Numbered from the stretch's first letter, positions 23,881 through 34,319 are shown. The stretch is 64,000 bases of DNA from Agromyces marinus (GCF_021442325.1 NZ_CP087879.1:2914001-2978000), one strand, 5' to 3'. The notes: a model not told the origin generated them from the letters alone. Program-made: numbers and translations.

Positions 23881-25419
23881 TCACTCGTGCTGGGGGAAGC
23901 CCAGGTTCAGCCCTCCGTGACTCGGGTCGAGCCAGCGACTCGTGACCGCCTTCTCCTGCGTGTAGAAATCGAAGCCGCGCGGCCCGTACGCCTTCGCGTT
24001 GCCGAACAGCGAGTCCTTCCACCCGCCGAACGAGTGGTACGCGACCGGGACCGGAATCGGCACGTTGATGCCGACCATGCCGACCGTCACCTCCCGCTGG
24101 AAGCGTCGCGCCGCCCCGCCGTCGTTCGTGAAGATCGCCGTGCCGTTGCCGTACCGCGACGCGTTGATCAGGTCGACCCCGTCCTGGTACCCCTCGACGC
24201 GCACGACCGAGAGCACCGGCCCGAAGATCTCGTCGCGGTACACCGACGACGAGGTCGGCACCCGATCGATGAGCGTCGGCCCCATCCAGAACCCGTCCGG
24301 CTCGCCGTTCACCTCAGGGTCGCGCCCGTCCACCACGACCGAGGCCCCGTCGTCACCGGCCACGTCGACGTACCCGGCGACCTTGTCGCGGTGCTCGCGC
24401 GTGATGAGCGGCCCCATGTCGCAGCCGCGCGTGCCGTCGCCGGTCGTGAGCCGCGACATCCGCTCGCTGATCTTGCCGACCAGCTCGTCGGCGATCGAAT
24501 CGACCGCGACGACCGCCGAGATCGCCATGCAGCGCTCGCCCGCCGAGCCGAACCCCGCGTTCACCGCCGCATCGGCCGCGAGGTCGAGGTCGGCGTCGGG
24601 CAGCACGAGCATGTGGTTCTTCGCCCCGCCGAGCGCCTGGACGCGCTTGCCGTGCGACGTCGCCGTCGAGTAGATGTGCTGCGCGATCGGCGTCGAGCCG
24701 ACGAACGAGATCGCTCGCACCGTCGGATGCACCAGCAGCGCGTCGACCGCGATCCGGTCGCCGTGCACGACGTTCAGCACGCCGTCGGGCAGCCCCGCCT
24801 CCTGCAGGAGCCGAGCCAACCAGATCGCCGCCGACGGGTCCTTCTCGGACGGCTTCAGCACGACCGTGTTGCCCGTCGCGATCGCGAGCGGGAAGAACCA
24901 CAGCGGCACCATCGCCGGGAAGTTGAACGGGCTGATGATGCCGACCACGCCGAGCGGCTGGCGCACCGTGTAGACGTCGACGCCGGTCGAGGCGTTCTCG
25001 GAGTACTCGCCCTTCGTGTACCCGGGCATCGCGCACGCGAGCTCGACGACCTCGAGCCCGCGCGCGATCTCGCCGAGCGCATCGCCGGTCACCTTGCCGT
25101 GCTCGCTCGTGAGGATCGCCGCGAGCTCGTCGGTCCGCGACGCGAGCAGTTCCCGGAATCGGAACATGATCTGCTGGCGCTTCGCGATCGACGCCTCGCG
25201 CCAGGCCGGGAACGCGCGCGCCGCGGCGTGCACCGCGGTGTCCACGTCCTCGCTCGTCGCGAACCGCACGCGACGCTGCACGACGCCGAGCGCGGGGTCG
25301 TAGACGGGCCCGGTGCGCTCGGAGTAGCCCGCGACGAGCCGTCCGTCGATCCAATGCTCGATGGTCTCGCCGGTCGCGGCGCCCGCGGCGCCGGAGGCGG
25401 TCTGCGTGTCGGTCATCAT
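23881..25419 (-). CDS. mmsA: CoA-acylating (methyl)malonate-semialdehyde dehydrogenase
   Basis: This 512-residue NAD-dependent dehydrogenase turns malonate or methylmalonate semialdehyde plus CoA into acetyl- or propionyl-CoA and CO2. It has the family's SPFNFPAMVPLWFFP segment (near 165), the NAD-binding LKPSEKDPS and GSTPIAQHIY, and catalytic Cys in GSAGERCMA (near 295). ATG 25419 has GAGGA upstream; a second ATG follows at once. It lies 11 nt after the aminotransferase whose product from beta-alanine would be malonate semialdehyde. It is the last step and last gene of the operon. Confidence 0.92.
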   Translation of the reverse strand: MMTDTQTASGAAGAATGETIEHWIDGRLVAGYSERTGPVYDPALGVVQRRVRFATSEDVDTAVHAAARAFPAWREASIAKRQQIMFRFRELLASRTDELAAILTSEHGKVTGDALGEIARGLEVVELACAMPGYTKGEYSENASTGVDVYTVRQPLGVVGIISPFNFPAMVPLWFFPLAIATGNTVVLKPSEKDPSAAIWLARLLQEAGLPDGVLNVVHGDRIAVDALLVHPTVRAISFVGSTPIAQHIYSTATSHGKRVQALGGAKNHMLVLPDADLDLAADAAVNAGFGSAGERCMAISAVVAVDSIADELVGKISERMSRLTTGDGTRGCDMGPLITREHRDKVAGYVDVAGDDGASVVVDGRDPEVNGEPDGFWMGPTLIDRVPTSSSVYRDEIFGPVLSVVRVEGYQDGVDLINASRYGNGTAIFTNDGGAARRFQREVTVGMVGINVPIPVPVAYHSFGGWKDSLFGNAKAYGPRGFDFYTQEKAVTSRWLDPSHGGLNLGFPQHE

Positions 25420-25430
25420 CTGTTCCTCTC

Positions 25431-26750
25431 TCAAGCGGCGACGGTGCCGAGCACCTCGTCGTAGATCTCGGTCGCGCGCACGACCTCTTCCGCCGTGACC
25501 ACGCAGGGCGGCACGACGTGGATGCGGTTCTCCGCGACGAACGGGAGCAGCCCGCGCTCGATGAGCGCACCCTTGATGCGGCCCATCTCGGCGGCGGGGA
25601 GCGGTTCGCGCGTGTCGGCGTCGGCGACGAGGTCGAGCGCCCAGAACACGCCCTCGCCGCGCACCTCGCCGATGACGGCGTGCTTCTCGGCGAGCTCGGC
25701 GAGCGCGGGCGCGATCGCCTCCGCACCCACGCGACGCGCATGCTCGACGATGCCCTCCGACTCCATGGCGTCGAGCGCAGCGACGATGGACGCCATCGCG
25801 AGCGGATGACCGGAGTAGGTCAGTCCGCCCGGGAACACGCGCTCGTCGAAGGTCGCCGCGATCCGGTCGTCGATGACGACCCCGCCGACCGGGACGTAGC
25901 CGGAGTTCACGCCCTTCGCGAAGGAGACGAGGTCCGGTCGCACGTCGTGGCCGTCGAACGCGAACCACCGCCCCGTGCGGCCGAACCCGCACATGACCTC
26001 GTCGAGGATGAGCAGGATGCCGTGCCGGTCGCACAGCTCTCGCACGCCGGCGAGGTACCCCGGTGGCGGCACGAGCACCCCCGCGGTCCCGGGGACGCTC
26101 TCGAGCAGCACGGCCGCGATCGAACTCGGCCCCTCCGACTCGATGACGCGGCGCAGGTGCCGCAGGGCTCGCTCGCACTCCTCCTCGGGCGTGGCGGCCC
26201 AGAACTCCGACCGGTACAGGAACGGGCCGAAGAAGTGCACGTGCCCCCGGGCGAACTCGTTCGGCACCCGCCGCCAGTCACCGGTCGAGACGATCGCGGC
26301 ACCCGTGTTGCCGTGGTACGAGCGGTAGGTCGAGAGCACCTTGTCGCGGCCGGTGTGCAGGCGCGCCATCCGGATCGCGTTCTCGTTCGCGTCGGCGCCG
26401 CCGTTGGTGAAGAACACCTTCGACATGCCCTCGGGGGCGCGCGCGACGATCCGCTTCGCGGCTTCGCCGCGGGCGAGATTGACCATCGGCGGGCCGATCG
26501 TGGTCAGCAGTTCGGCCTGCTCCCGGATCGCCGAGACGACGGCAGGGTGCTGGTGGCCGATGTTGACGTTGACGAGCTGGCTGGAGAAGTCGAGGTACTC
26601 GCGCCCGGAGTGGTCCCAGACGCGCGTGCCGCGCCCCGAGGCGACGACCAGCCCGGGCGGGCTCGCCTGCGCCGACCAGGAGTGGAAGACGTGTGCGGCG
26701 TCGAGCTCGCGCGCGAGCGCGTCGAGGTCGGCGGTGAGGTTCTCGGTCAT
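25431..26750 (-). CDS. Class III omega-aminotransferase (beta-alanine:pyruvate type)
   Basis: This is a 439-residue PLP enzyme. It has the cofactor phosphate site FFTNGGADANENAIR (near 110), the Asp in ILLILDEVMCGFGRTG (near 240) and the Schiff-base Lys in VSFAKGVNSGYVP (near 270). Class III members of this kind move the amino group of omega-amino acids such as beta-alanine or 4-aminobutyrate to pyruvate or 2-oxoglutarate. Placed between the pyrimidine genes and mmsA, it most likely acts on beta-alanine. A strong hairpin separates it from the upstream binding-protein gene. Confidence 0.9.
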   Translation of the reverse strand: MTENLTADLDALARELDAAHVFHSWSAQASPPGLVVASGRGTRVWDHSGREYLDFSSQLVNVNIGHQHPAVVSAIREQAELLTTIGPPMVNLARGEAAKRIVARAPEGMSKVFFTNGGADANENAIRMARLHTGRDKVLSTYRSYHGNTGAAIVSTGDWRRVPNEFARGHVHFFGPFLYRSEFWAATPEEECERALRHLRRVIESEGPSSIAAVLLESVPGTAGVLVPPPGYLAGVRELCDRHGILLILDEVMCGFGRTGRWFAFDGHDVRPDLVSFAKGVNSGYVPVGGVVIDDRIAATFDERVFPGGLTYSGHPLAMASIVAALDAMESEGIVEHARRVGAEAIAPALAELAEKHAVIGEVRGEGVFWALDLVADADTREPLPAAEMGRIKGALIERGLLPFVAENRIHVVPPCVVTAEEVVRATEIYDEVLGTVAA

Positions 26751-26773
26751 CAGCGTCGTCGCCTTTCTCGGGG

Positions 26774-26818
26774 CGGATGCCGCGGGGCCGGCCGTGCGGG
26801 TCGGCCCCGCGGCATCCG
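26774..26818. terminator. Perfect hairpin inside the pyrimidine operon
   Basis: The 16-mer GGATGCCGCGGGGCCG (26775-26790) pairs with its exact complement at 26802-26817, plus one flanking pair, around an 11-nt loop. It lies between the binding-protein stop and the aminotransferase start. It may end part of the transcripts or protect upstream mRNA. Confidence 0.7.
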
Positions 26819-26823
26819 TTCTG

Positions 26824-27975
26824 CTAGTTGCCGCCCTCCGCGAGGGTGACGTCGATGGGTTCGAAGGACTCGCCGGTCGTGTCGACCTCGTCGCCCAGCT
26901 CCTCGATGGCCTGCTCGATGTACTCGTTCGTCCACGCGGAGGCCGGCGGTTCCTGGGTGATCGGGCTCGCGCCCGACTCGTTCACGGCCGACAGCGCTCC
27001 CTCGACGGTCTGGTTCCAGGCCGCCTCGTCGATGACGCCGATGCCGTCAGGCGCCGGCCAGATGAGCTTGTTGGTCTCGTTGACCATCCACAGCTCGTGG
27101 CTCGGGCCCCAGCCGGAACCGGCCGCGATCGTGATCTCGGACGCCTCCTCGGCGTTGTCGCGGGCGAACGCCCAGCCCTTGATGACGGCCTTGAGGAACG
27201 CGACCGTCGTCTCCTGGTACTCCTCGTCGCTCTCGAGGCGCTCCGTGTCGGCCCAGATCGCGTCCTGCAGCATGGCGCCCACGGTGTCCTGGTAGCTGAT
27301 GACGTTGAAGTCGTCCTCGGTGTAGAGCTCGCCCGTGTCGGGGTCGACCGTCTCGAGCAGCTGCGCGTATTCGTTGTAGGTCATGGCCTGGGCCGCGTCG
27401 ATGTCGCCCTGCAGGAAGGCGTTCATGTTGAAGTCCTGCGTGATGATCTCGACGGTCGACGAGTCGAGGCCCTCGGCGGCCATGGCCGCGAAGATCTCCC
27501 ACTCGTTGCCGAAGCCCCACGAGCCGATCTTCTTGCCCTCGAAGTCGGCCACCGACGAGATGTCGGAGTCGGCCCACGACACCTGCAGGGTGCCCGAACG
27601 CTGGAAGATCTGCGCGATGTTCGTCAGGTTCGCGCCCTGCTCGATCGAGCCGAGCACCTTCGGGACCCACGCGATCGCGTAGTCGACGTCGCCGTTGGCG
27701 AGCGCGTCCTGCGGCACGATGTCGCCGCCGGACGGGATGATCTCGACCTCCAGGCCCTCCTCCTCGAAGAATCCGTTCTCGACGGCCGCGAAGTAGCCGG
27801 CGAACTGGCCCTGCGGGAGCCACTGGAGCTGGAGCTTGACGGGCGTGAGGTCGCCGTCGGAACCCGCGTCGCCGCCGTCGCCGGAGTCGCCGCCGGCCGA
27901 GCAGGCCGCGAGGAGCATGGCCGCCGAGACGGCGAGCGCTCCGGCCGCGAATCCGCGGCGTGTGCTGTGCTTCAT
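26824..27975 (-). CDS. NMT1/THI5-type lipoprotein binding protein of ABC importer
   Basis: This 383-residue protein has a lipoprotein signal ending in LLAACSAG, a Gly/Asp-rich linker, then the NMT1/THI5-like fold: KLQLQWLPQGQFAGYFAAVENGFF, typical of proteins that bind pyrimidine-like ligands (HMP precursors, riboflavin, pyrimidines), and IGSWGFGNEWE. GAAGGA precedes the ATG. It is the binding component for the two permeases and ATPase upstream. A pyrimidine, dihydropyrimidine or hydantoin ligand is inferred from the operon. Confidence 0.9.
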   Translation of the reverse strand: MKHSTRRGFAAGALAVSAAMLLAACSAGGDSGDGGDAGSDGDLTPVKLQLQWLPQGQFAGYFAAVENGFFEEEGLEVEIIPSGGDIVPQDALANGDVDYAIAWVPKVLGSIEQGANLTNIAQIFQRSGTLQVSWADSDISSVADFEGKKIGSWGFGNEWEIFAAMAAEGLDSSTVEIITQDFNMNAFLQGDIDAAQAMTYNEYAQLLETVDPDTGELYTEDDFNVISYQDTVGAMLQDAIWADTERLESDEEYQETTVAFLKAVIKGWAFARDNAEEASEITIAAGSGWGPSHELWMVNETNKLIWPAPDGIGVIDEAAWNQTVEGALSAVNESGASPITQEPPASAWTNEYIEQAIEELGDEVDTTGESFEPIDVTLAEGGN

Positions 27976-28002
27976 GTCAGTCCTTCCGTGTTCTCGGTGC
28001 GT

Positions 28003-28055
28003 GCGGTGGTGCTGGGTGGTGCTGGTGGTGCCGGATGGTGCGGTGGTGCGATCCC
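28003..28055. repeat. GGTGGTGC low-complexity stretch between permease and binding protein
   Basis: The 158-nt gap between two operon genes contains irregular repeats of GGTGCTGGTGGTGC on the plus strand (CACCACC on the sense strand). No open frame or clear hairpin is seen in it. It may lower coupling between the permease and the binding-protein gene. Confidence 0.5.
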
Positions 28056-28133
28056 CGGTGCGGGGACGTCGGTGCCCGGCCGCGCCGTGCGCAGGTCGGT
28101 CGAGCGGATGCCGCGTGGCCGGCCGGTCGCGCG

Positions 28134-28945
28134 TCATCGCGCACCTCCGCCGGGTCCGCGGCGCAGCACGAGTCGTTCGAGTCCGAGGGTGACGAGGTAG
28201 AAGACGAGTCCGAGCACGATCGATGCGAGCACGTACGCCCACGCCCGCGCGTAGGCGCTCGAGGCGGCCGACGTCGAGATGAGCGAGCCGAGCCCGCCGC
28301 GCGGGCCGCCGAAGTACTCGGCGACGAGCGCCGAGATCACCGCGAGCGACGAGGCGATGCGGATGCCCGTGAGCATGAACGGCACGGCGGTCGGGAGCGT
28401 GAGCGTGCGCAGCACCTGCTGCGGGCTCGCCGCGTACGCCTTCATCAGGTCGCGGTGCACGGGCGTCGTCTGCCGGAAGCCTCGGAGCGTGTTGATGAAG
28501 ACGGGGACGAACGATGCGAGCGCGGCGATCGCCTGGCGGCCGAACTGGCTGTCGGCGCCGAACATCGAGTTGAGCACGGGGGCCAGGGCGACGATCGGCA
28601 CGACGGCGAGCGCCGCGACGATCGGGGCGCTCATGCGGTCGGCGACCCTCCACCGCGCGGCGAGCGCCGCGAGAGTGATGCCGAGCAGCGTGCCGACGAC
28701 GAGGCCGATGAGCGCGTTGGTCCCGGTGATGAGCGTCGCCGAGACGATCGACGGGAAGAACGCGACGAACTCCTCGATGATCGACGCCGGGCTCGGCAGC
28801 AGGTAGTCGGAGACGCCGGCGACCGTGACGAGGAACTGCCAGATGCCGAGCACGAACAGCCCGACCGCGATGGGCGCGACGACGCGCAGCGTCGCCTCGG
28901 TGCGCGGGCTCATGCGGCTCGCGCGTCCTGCGGTCGTGGCGCTCA

Positions 28946-28946
<1 letters not shown>
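28134..28946 (-). CDS. ABC importer permease (pyrimidine cluster, second)
   Basis: This 270-residue permease of the nitrate/sulfonate/taurine type has six membrane segments and the EAA loop (KAYAASPQQVLRTLTLPTA, about 155-175). The ATG shares a base with the ATPase stop (TGATG), so translation is coupled. With the permease at 29800 it would form a heterodimeric channel for the ligand of the NMT1/THI5-like protein. Confidence 0.9.
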
Positions 28947-29799
<853 letters not shown>

Positions 29800-29803
<4 letters not shown>

Positions 29804-30795
29804 GCGGACTCCTCCGTTCGTCGGTAGTTCTTGAGGATGACGCCGAGCAGGGCGACCGAGCCCGCGGCGACGAGGCCGAGCACGATCGCGCCGAAGATCG
29901 GACCCCACGCCTTGGCGGGGTCGCCCGACGCCTGCCCGGCGAACTGGATGAGGATGCGGCCGATGCCGCCCTGCAGGCCCGTCGACACCTCGGCGACGAC
30001 GGCGCCGATCACGGCGTTCGCCGCGCCGAGGCGCAGCGCGGGCAGCAGGTAGGGCACCGCGGCGGGGAAGCGCAGCTTGGCGAGGGTCTGCCAGTAGCCG
30101 GCCGCGTAGGTCTGCATGAGCTCGGTGTGGATGCGGTCGGGCGACTGCAGTCCCTTGAGCGCGCCGACCGCGATCGGGAAGAACGCGAGGTAGCTCGCGA
30201 TCAGCGCGACCGACATCCAGTCCTGCCACTCGAACGAGCCGATCTCGACGCGCGAGCCCCAGCTCTTCACGACGGGCGCGAAGGCGATGAGCGGCACCGT
30301 CTGGCTGAGCACGATCCACGGCAGCAGGCCCCACTCGGCGATCCGCCACCGCTGCATGACGAGGGCGAGGCCGATGCCGACGACGACGCCCACGAGCCAT
30401 CCGGCCGCCGCGATGCCGAGCGTCGTGAGCGCGGCGAGCAGCACGACGAGCCAGAGGGCCTGCGCCGTCGGCGCGCTCGTGACCGGCTCGGCGAGGCGCG
30501 CGAACATGTCCCAGACGTGCGGCATCGCGAGGTCGGTGCTGCGCGGCAGCACGCGCGTGTCGCCGATCACCACGCCGTCGTCGGGTGCGAGCGCCTTGTA
30601 GCCCTCCCAGAGCAGTGCGATGGCGACGATGCCCGCGAGTCCCCAGGCCCACGCGGCCGCCGTGCGGCCCGCGCGGCCCGAGCGGCCGGTGCGACCCGCG
30701 CGGGCGGCGCGGCCGGGTTGGCGGATGCCGCCGGGAACACCCCCGGGCGCGGCTTCCGCCGCCGGCTCGATCTCGCGCTCGCGCAGGTCGGTCAT
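29800..30795 (-). CDS. ABC importer permease (pyrimidine cluster, first)
   Basis: This 331-residue permease has a longer, Arg/Gly-rich cytosolic N-terminus (about 45 residues) before the first helix, then six membrane segments with the EAA loop near 215-235 (MQTYAAGYWQTLAKLRFPAA). The start overlaps the LLM stop (ATGA) and the end overlaps the ATPase start. It is the partner of the permease at 28134. Confidence 0.9.
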
Positions 30796-31808
30796 CGCTT
30801 CGCCGTGATGTGCTCGGAGAGCGCCGGGATGACGGTCTCGCCGTAGACCCGAAGCGTCTCCTCCTTGCTGTCGTGCTGGAGGTAGCCCGCGAACTGGTCG
30901 ACGCCGAGCTCGGCGAGCGCCTTCAGCTTCTGGATGTGCTGGTCGGCCGACCCGAGGATGCAGAATCGCTCGACGATCTCGTCGGGCACGAACGCGGTGT
31001 GGGTGTTGCCGGCCCGGCCGTGCTCGTTGTAGTCGTAGTCCTGCCGGCCGCGGATGTAGTCGGTGAGCGCGTCCGGCACGGTGCCGTGCATGCCGTACTT
31101 GGCGACGATGTCGGCGACGTGGTTGCCGACCATCCCGCCGAACCAGCGGCACTGGTCGCGCATGTGCGCCCAGTCGTCGCCGACGTACATGGGCGCGGCG
31201 ACGCAGAACTTCACCGACGCGGGGTCGCGCCCCGCCTTCTCGGCGGCGTTCCGCACCGTCGTGATCATCCACTCCGCGATGTCGAGGTCGGCCAGTTGCA
31301 GGATGAAGCCGTCGCCCACCTCGCCCGCGACGCGCAGCGCCATGGGGCCGTACGCCGCGACCCACACCTCGAGCTCGGATCCCCGGCTCCAGGGGAACCG
31401 GATCTCCGAGCCGTGGTACTCGACCGACCGCGAGTTGCCGAGCTCGCGGATCACGTGGATCGACTCGCGCAGCTCGGTCATCGTCACGGGCTTGCCGTTG
31501 GTCACGCGCACCGCGGAGTCGCCGCGCCCGATGCCGCAGACCGTGCGGTTGCCGAACATCTCGTTGAGCGTCGCGAAGACGGATGCCGTGACCGTCCAGT
31601 CGCGAGTGGCGGGGTTGGTCACGAACGGGCCGACCTTGATGCGCTGGGTCTGCGCGAGGATCTGGCTGTAGATGACGTAGGGCTCCTGCCAGAGGATGTG
31701 CGAGTCGAACGTCCACACGTGGCTGAAGCCGTGCACCTCGGCGAGCTGCGCGAGCTGGATCGTGCGCGATGCCGGGGGGTTGGTCTGGAGGACCGCTCCG
31801 AATTCCAT
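30792..31808 (-). CDS. LLM-class flavin/F420 oxidoreductase in pyrimidine cluster
   Basis: This 338-residue TIM-barrel protein of the luciferase-like superfamily begins EFGAVLQTNPPASRTIQLAQ and contains GIGRGDSAV and SVEYHGSEI. It resembles the F420-dependent methylene-tetrahydromethanopterin-reductase-like subgroup more than RutA-type monooxygenases, by my reading of the motifs. It lies 9 nt after dihydropyrimidinase in the operon. In this place it could act on the pyrimidine ring before hydrolysis, as a reductase supplying the dihydropyrimidine. This is a hypothesis; the cofactor (FMN or F420) is not certain. Confidence 0.82.
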   Translation of the reverse strand: MEFGAVLQTNPPASRTIQLAQLAEVHGFSHVWTFDSHILWQEPYVIYSQILAQTQRIKVGPFVTNPATRDWTVTASVFATLNEMFGNRTVCGIGRGDSAVRVTNGKPVTMTELRESIHVIRELGNSRSVEYHGSEIRFPWSRGSELEVWVAAYGPMALRVAGEVGDGFILQLADLDIAEWMITTVRNAAEKAGRDPASVKFCVAAPMYVGDDWAHMRDQCRWFGGMVGNHVADIVAKYGMHGTVPDALTDYIRGRQDYDYNEHGRAGNTHTAFVPDEIVERFCILGSADQHIQKLKALAELGVDQFAGYLQHDSKEETLRVYGETVIPALSEHITAKR

Positions 31809-31817
31809 CCGTGCTCC

Positions 31818-33254
31818 TTAGATGAGGTACTGGCTGAGGCCGCGCTTGAGGTAGCGCCCGTCGCCCTTGGCGCCGACGTACGCGTCGTCCTCGACGACGA
31901 CCTTGCCGCGGCTCATGACCGTGTCGACCTTCCCGTCGATCTCGTAGCCCTCCCACGCGGAGTAGTCCATGTTCATGTGGTGGGCCTTCTCCAGACCGAT
32001 CGAGGTGTGCCCGTTCGGGTCGTAGACGACGATGTCGGCGTCGGCGCCGGGCTGGATGACGCCCTTGGTGCCGTACAGGCCGAACATGCGCGCGGGCGTC
32101 GTGCTCGTGAGCTCCACCCAGCGCTCGAGCGTGATCTCGCCGGTCACGACGCCCTGGTACATGAGGTCCATGCGGTGCTCGATCGAGCCGATGCCGTTCG
32201 GGATCTTCCGGAAGTCGCCGAGGCCGAGCTCCTTCTGGTCCTTCATGCAGAACGGGCAGTGGTCGGTCGAGACCATCTGCAGGTCGTTCGTGCGCAGGGC
32301 CTGCCACATCGAGTCCTGATGGCCCTCTGCGCGGGAGCGGAGCGGCGTCGAGCAGACCCACTTCGCGCCCTCGAAGGCGCCCCACTGGTCGCTCTTCGCG
32401 CCGAGCTGGTCTTCGAGCGAGAGGTAGAGGTACTGCGGGCACGTCTCGCCGTAGACGTTCTGGCCCTTGTCGCGCGCCCAGGCGAGTTGCTCGACGGCCT
32501 GCTTGGCCGAGACGTGCACGACGTAGAGCGGCGCGCCCGTGACCTTCGCGAGCATGATCGCGCGGTGCGTGGCCTCCTCCTCCATCTCCCAGGCCCGGGC
32601 GATGCCGTGGTAGTACGGGTCGGTCTTGCCCTGATCGATGAGCTGCTGCGCGAGCACGTCGATCGCGGGGCCGTTCTCGGCGTGCATCATCGTGAGCATG
32701 CCGGTGTCGCGTGAGACCTGCATGGCGCGCAGCACCTGTGCGTCGTCGGAGTAGAAGACGCCGGGGTAGGCCATGAAGAGCTTGAAGCTCGACACGCCCT
32801 CGTTCGGAAGGCGCTTCATCGCCTCGAGGGACGCCTCGTTGACATCGCCGACGATCTGGTGGAACCCGTAGTCGATCGCACAGTTGCCCGCGGCCTTCTC
32901 GTGCCACGCGGCGAGGCCGTCCTCGATGCGCTGGCCGTAGGTCTGCACGGCGAAGTCGATGATCGAGGTCGTGCCGCCGTGCGCTGCGGCACGCGTCCCG
33001 GTCTCGAAGGTGTCGGAGGCCTCGGTGCCGCCGAACGGCAGCTGCATGTGGGTGTGGGCGTCGATGCCGCCCGGGATCACGTACTTGCCGGTCGCGTCGA
33101 CGACGCGATCGACGGATGCCGCGACATCCGTGCCCAGCAGTTCGCTGCCGGGTTGCAGGACGGCGACGATCTTCTCGCCGTCGACGAGCACGTCGGCCGC
33201 GGCGCGGCCGGTGGCGCTGACGACGGTGCCGCCGGAGATGAGGGTGGTGGCCAT
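31818..33254 (-). CDS. hydA: Dihydropyrimidinase / D-hydantoinase
   Basis: This 478-residue zinc amidohydrolase opens dihydrouracil, dihydrothymine or hydantoins to N-carbamoyl amino acids. The metal ligands are visible: His-x-His in GGIDAHTHMQ (near 60), the carbamylated Lys in SSFKLFMAYP (near 150), His in MMHAENG and VVHVS, and Asp in STDHCPF (near 315). GGA-rich spacing to the nitrilase-type gene is 28 nt. Length and motifs are normal for the family. Its product is the substrate of the adjacent carbamoyl-amidohydrolase. Confidence 0.95.
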   Translation of the reverse strand: MATTLISGGTVVSATGRAAADVLVDGEKIVAVLQPGSELLGTDVAASVDRVVDATGKYVIPGGIDAHTHMQLPFGGTEASDTFETGTRAAAHGGTTSIIDFAVQTYGQRIEDGLAAWHEKAAGNCAIDYGFHQIVGDVNEASLEAMKRLPNEGVSSFKLFMAYPGVFYSDDAQVLRAMQVSRDTGMLTMMHAENGPAIDVLAQQLIDQGKTDPYYHGIARAWEMEEEATHRAIMLAKVTGAPLYVVHVSAKQAVEQLAWARDKGQNVYGETCPQYLYLSLEDQLGAKSDQWGAFEGAKWVCSTPLRSRAEGHQDSMWQALRTNDLQMVSTDHCPFCMKDQKELGLGDFRKIPNGIGSIEHRMDLMYQGVVTGEITLERWVELTSTTPARMFGLYGTKGVIQPGADADIVVYDPNGHTSIGLEKAHHMNMDYSAWEGYEIDGKVDTVMSRGKVVVEDDAYVGAKGDGRYLKRGLSQYLI

Positions 33255-33282
33255 GCGCTTGGCTCCTTCGGGTCTCGTCGGG

Positions 33283-34131
33283 TTACGGCTTCGCGATCCG
33301 GGTGTAGGAGTCGGGCCGGCGATCGCGGTAGAACTGCCAGTCGTCGCGCATCTGCTGCACCATGTCGAGGTCGAGGTCGCGCACGAGCAGTTCCTCGTGC
33401 TCGCTCGAGCCCCGCTCGCCGACGAAGTTGCCGCGCGGGTCGATCACCTGGCTCGTGCCGTAGAAGTCGACGGCGAGGTCGCCGTACTCGTTGTCCTCAC
33501 GGCCGACGCGGTTGGGCTGGAGCACGAAGTAGCCGTTCGCGACGGCGGCGCACGGGCCCTCGACCTCCCACAGGCGGTTGCTGAGGCCGGGCTTCGTCGC
33601 GTTCGGGTTGAAGACCATGTGCGCGTCGTTCAGGCCGAGCTCGCGCCATCCCTCGGGGAAGTGGCGGTCATAGCAGATGTACATGCCGACGCGGCCGACG
33701 GCGGTGTCGAACACGGGGTAGCCCATGTTGCCCGGGCGGAAGTAGAACTTCTCCCAGAACCGGTCGAGATGCGGCAGGTGGTGCTTGCGGTACTTGCCGA
33801 GGATCGTGCCGTCGGCGTCGACGAGCACCGAGGTGTTGTAGTAGACGCCGGTCTGCGCCTCCTCGTAGATCGGCAGCACCATGACGGTGCCGAGCTCCTT
33901 CGCGAGGTCGGCGAAGCGCTGCACGATCGGCCCCTCGGACGACTCGGCGAAGCGGTAGTACTTCTGGTCCTGGGTGATGCCGAAGTACGGGCCGTAGAAC
34001 AGCTCCTGGAAGCAGACCACCTGCGCGCCGGCCGCCTTCGCATCGCGCGCGAACTGCTCGTGCCGGTCGAGCATCGAGTCCTTGTCGCCCGTCCACGTGG
34101 TCTGCGTGATGGCCGCTCTGACGATCGTCAT
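33283..34131 (-). CDS. Nitrilase-superfamily beta-ureidopropionase-like amidohydrolase
   Basis: This 282-residue enzyme has the Glu-Lys-Cys triad: Glu in VVCFQELFYGPYFG (near 42), Lys in KYRKHHLPH (near 115) and Cys in MYICYDRHFPEGWR (near 150). It would hydrolyse N-carbamoyl-beta-alanine to beta-alanine, CO2 and ammonia. Family neighbours include N-carbamoylputrescine amidase, but the dihydropyrimidinase next door favours the first reaction. AGGAG lies 6 nt before the ATG. It is the first gene of the operon, divergent from the MocR regulator. Confidence 0.92.
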   Translation of the reverse strand: MTIVRAAITQTTWTGDKDSMLDRHEQFARDAKAAGAQVVCFQELFYGPYFGITQDQKYYRFAESSEGPIVQRFADLAKELGTVMVLPIYEEAQTGVYYNTSVLVDADGTILGKYRKHHLPHLDRFWEKFYFRPGNMGYPVFDTAVGRVGMYICYDRHFPEGWRELGLNDAHMVFNPNATKPGLSNRLWEVEGPCAAVANGYFVLQPNRVGREDNEYGDLAVDFYGTSQVIDPRGNFVGERGSSEHEELLVRDLDLDMVQQMRDDWQFYRDRRPDSYTRIAKP

Positions 34132-34240
34132 GAATGTCTCCTGAGTCGGGCGGCGTCGTTGCCGTTGCCTCGAGGATCGCCTGGCGTGGTGCTCGTGTCA
34201 GGTGTTCGTCGGGTGCTGCTGCGACGCCGAAATGTACCGA

Positions 34241-34319
34241 TGGAACTGCCGGTGGAACTGCCGAACGAATAGCCGAAGACGGGGCTTGTGGCCCGTTCTG
34301 TTATTGTTCGGCTTGAACA
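34241..34319. promoter_or_regulatory. Direct and inverted repeats between nitrilase operon and MocR gene
   Basis: TGGAACTGCCG occurs twice in tandem (34241-34251 and 34253-34263), and TGTTC-N5-GAACA (34305-34319) lies further along. MocR-type regulators such as GabR and PdxR bind direct repeats, so these are candidate sites for the neighbouring regulator. I could not assign convincing -35/-10 elements in the 257-nt gap. Confidence 0.5.
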
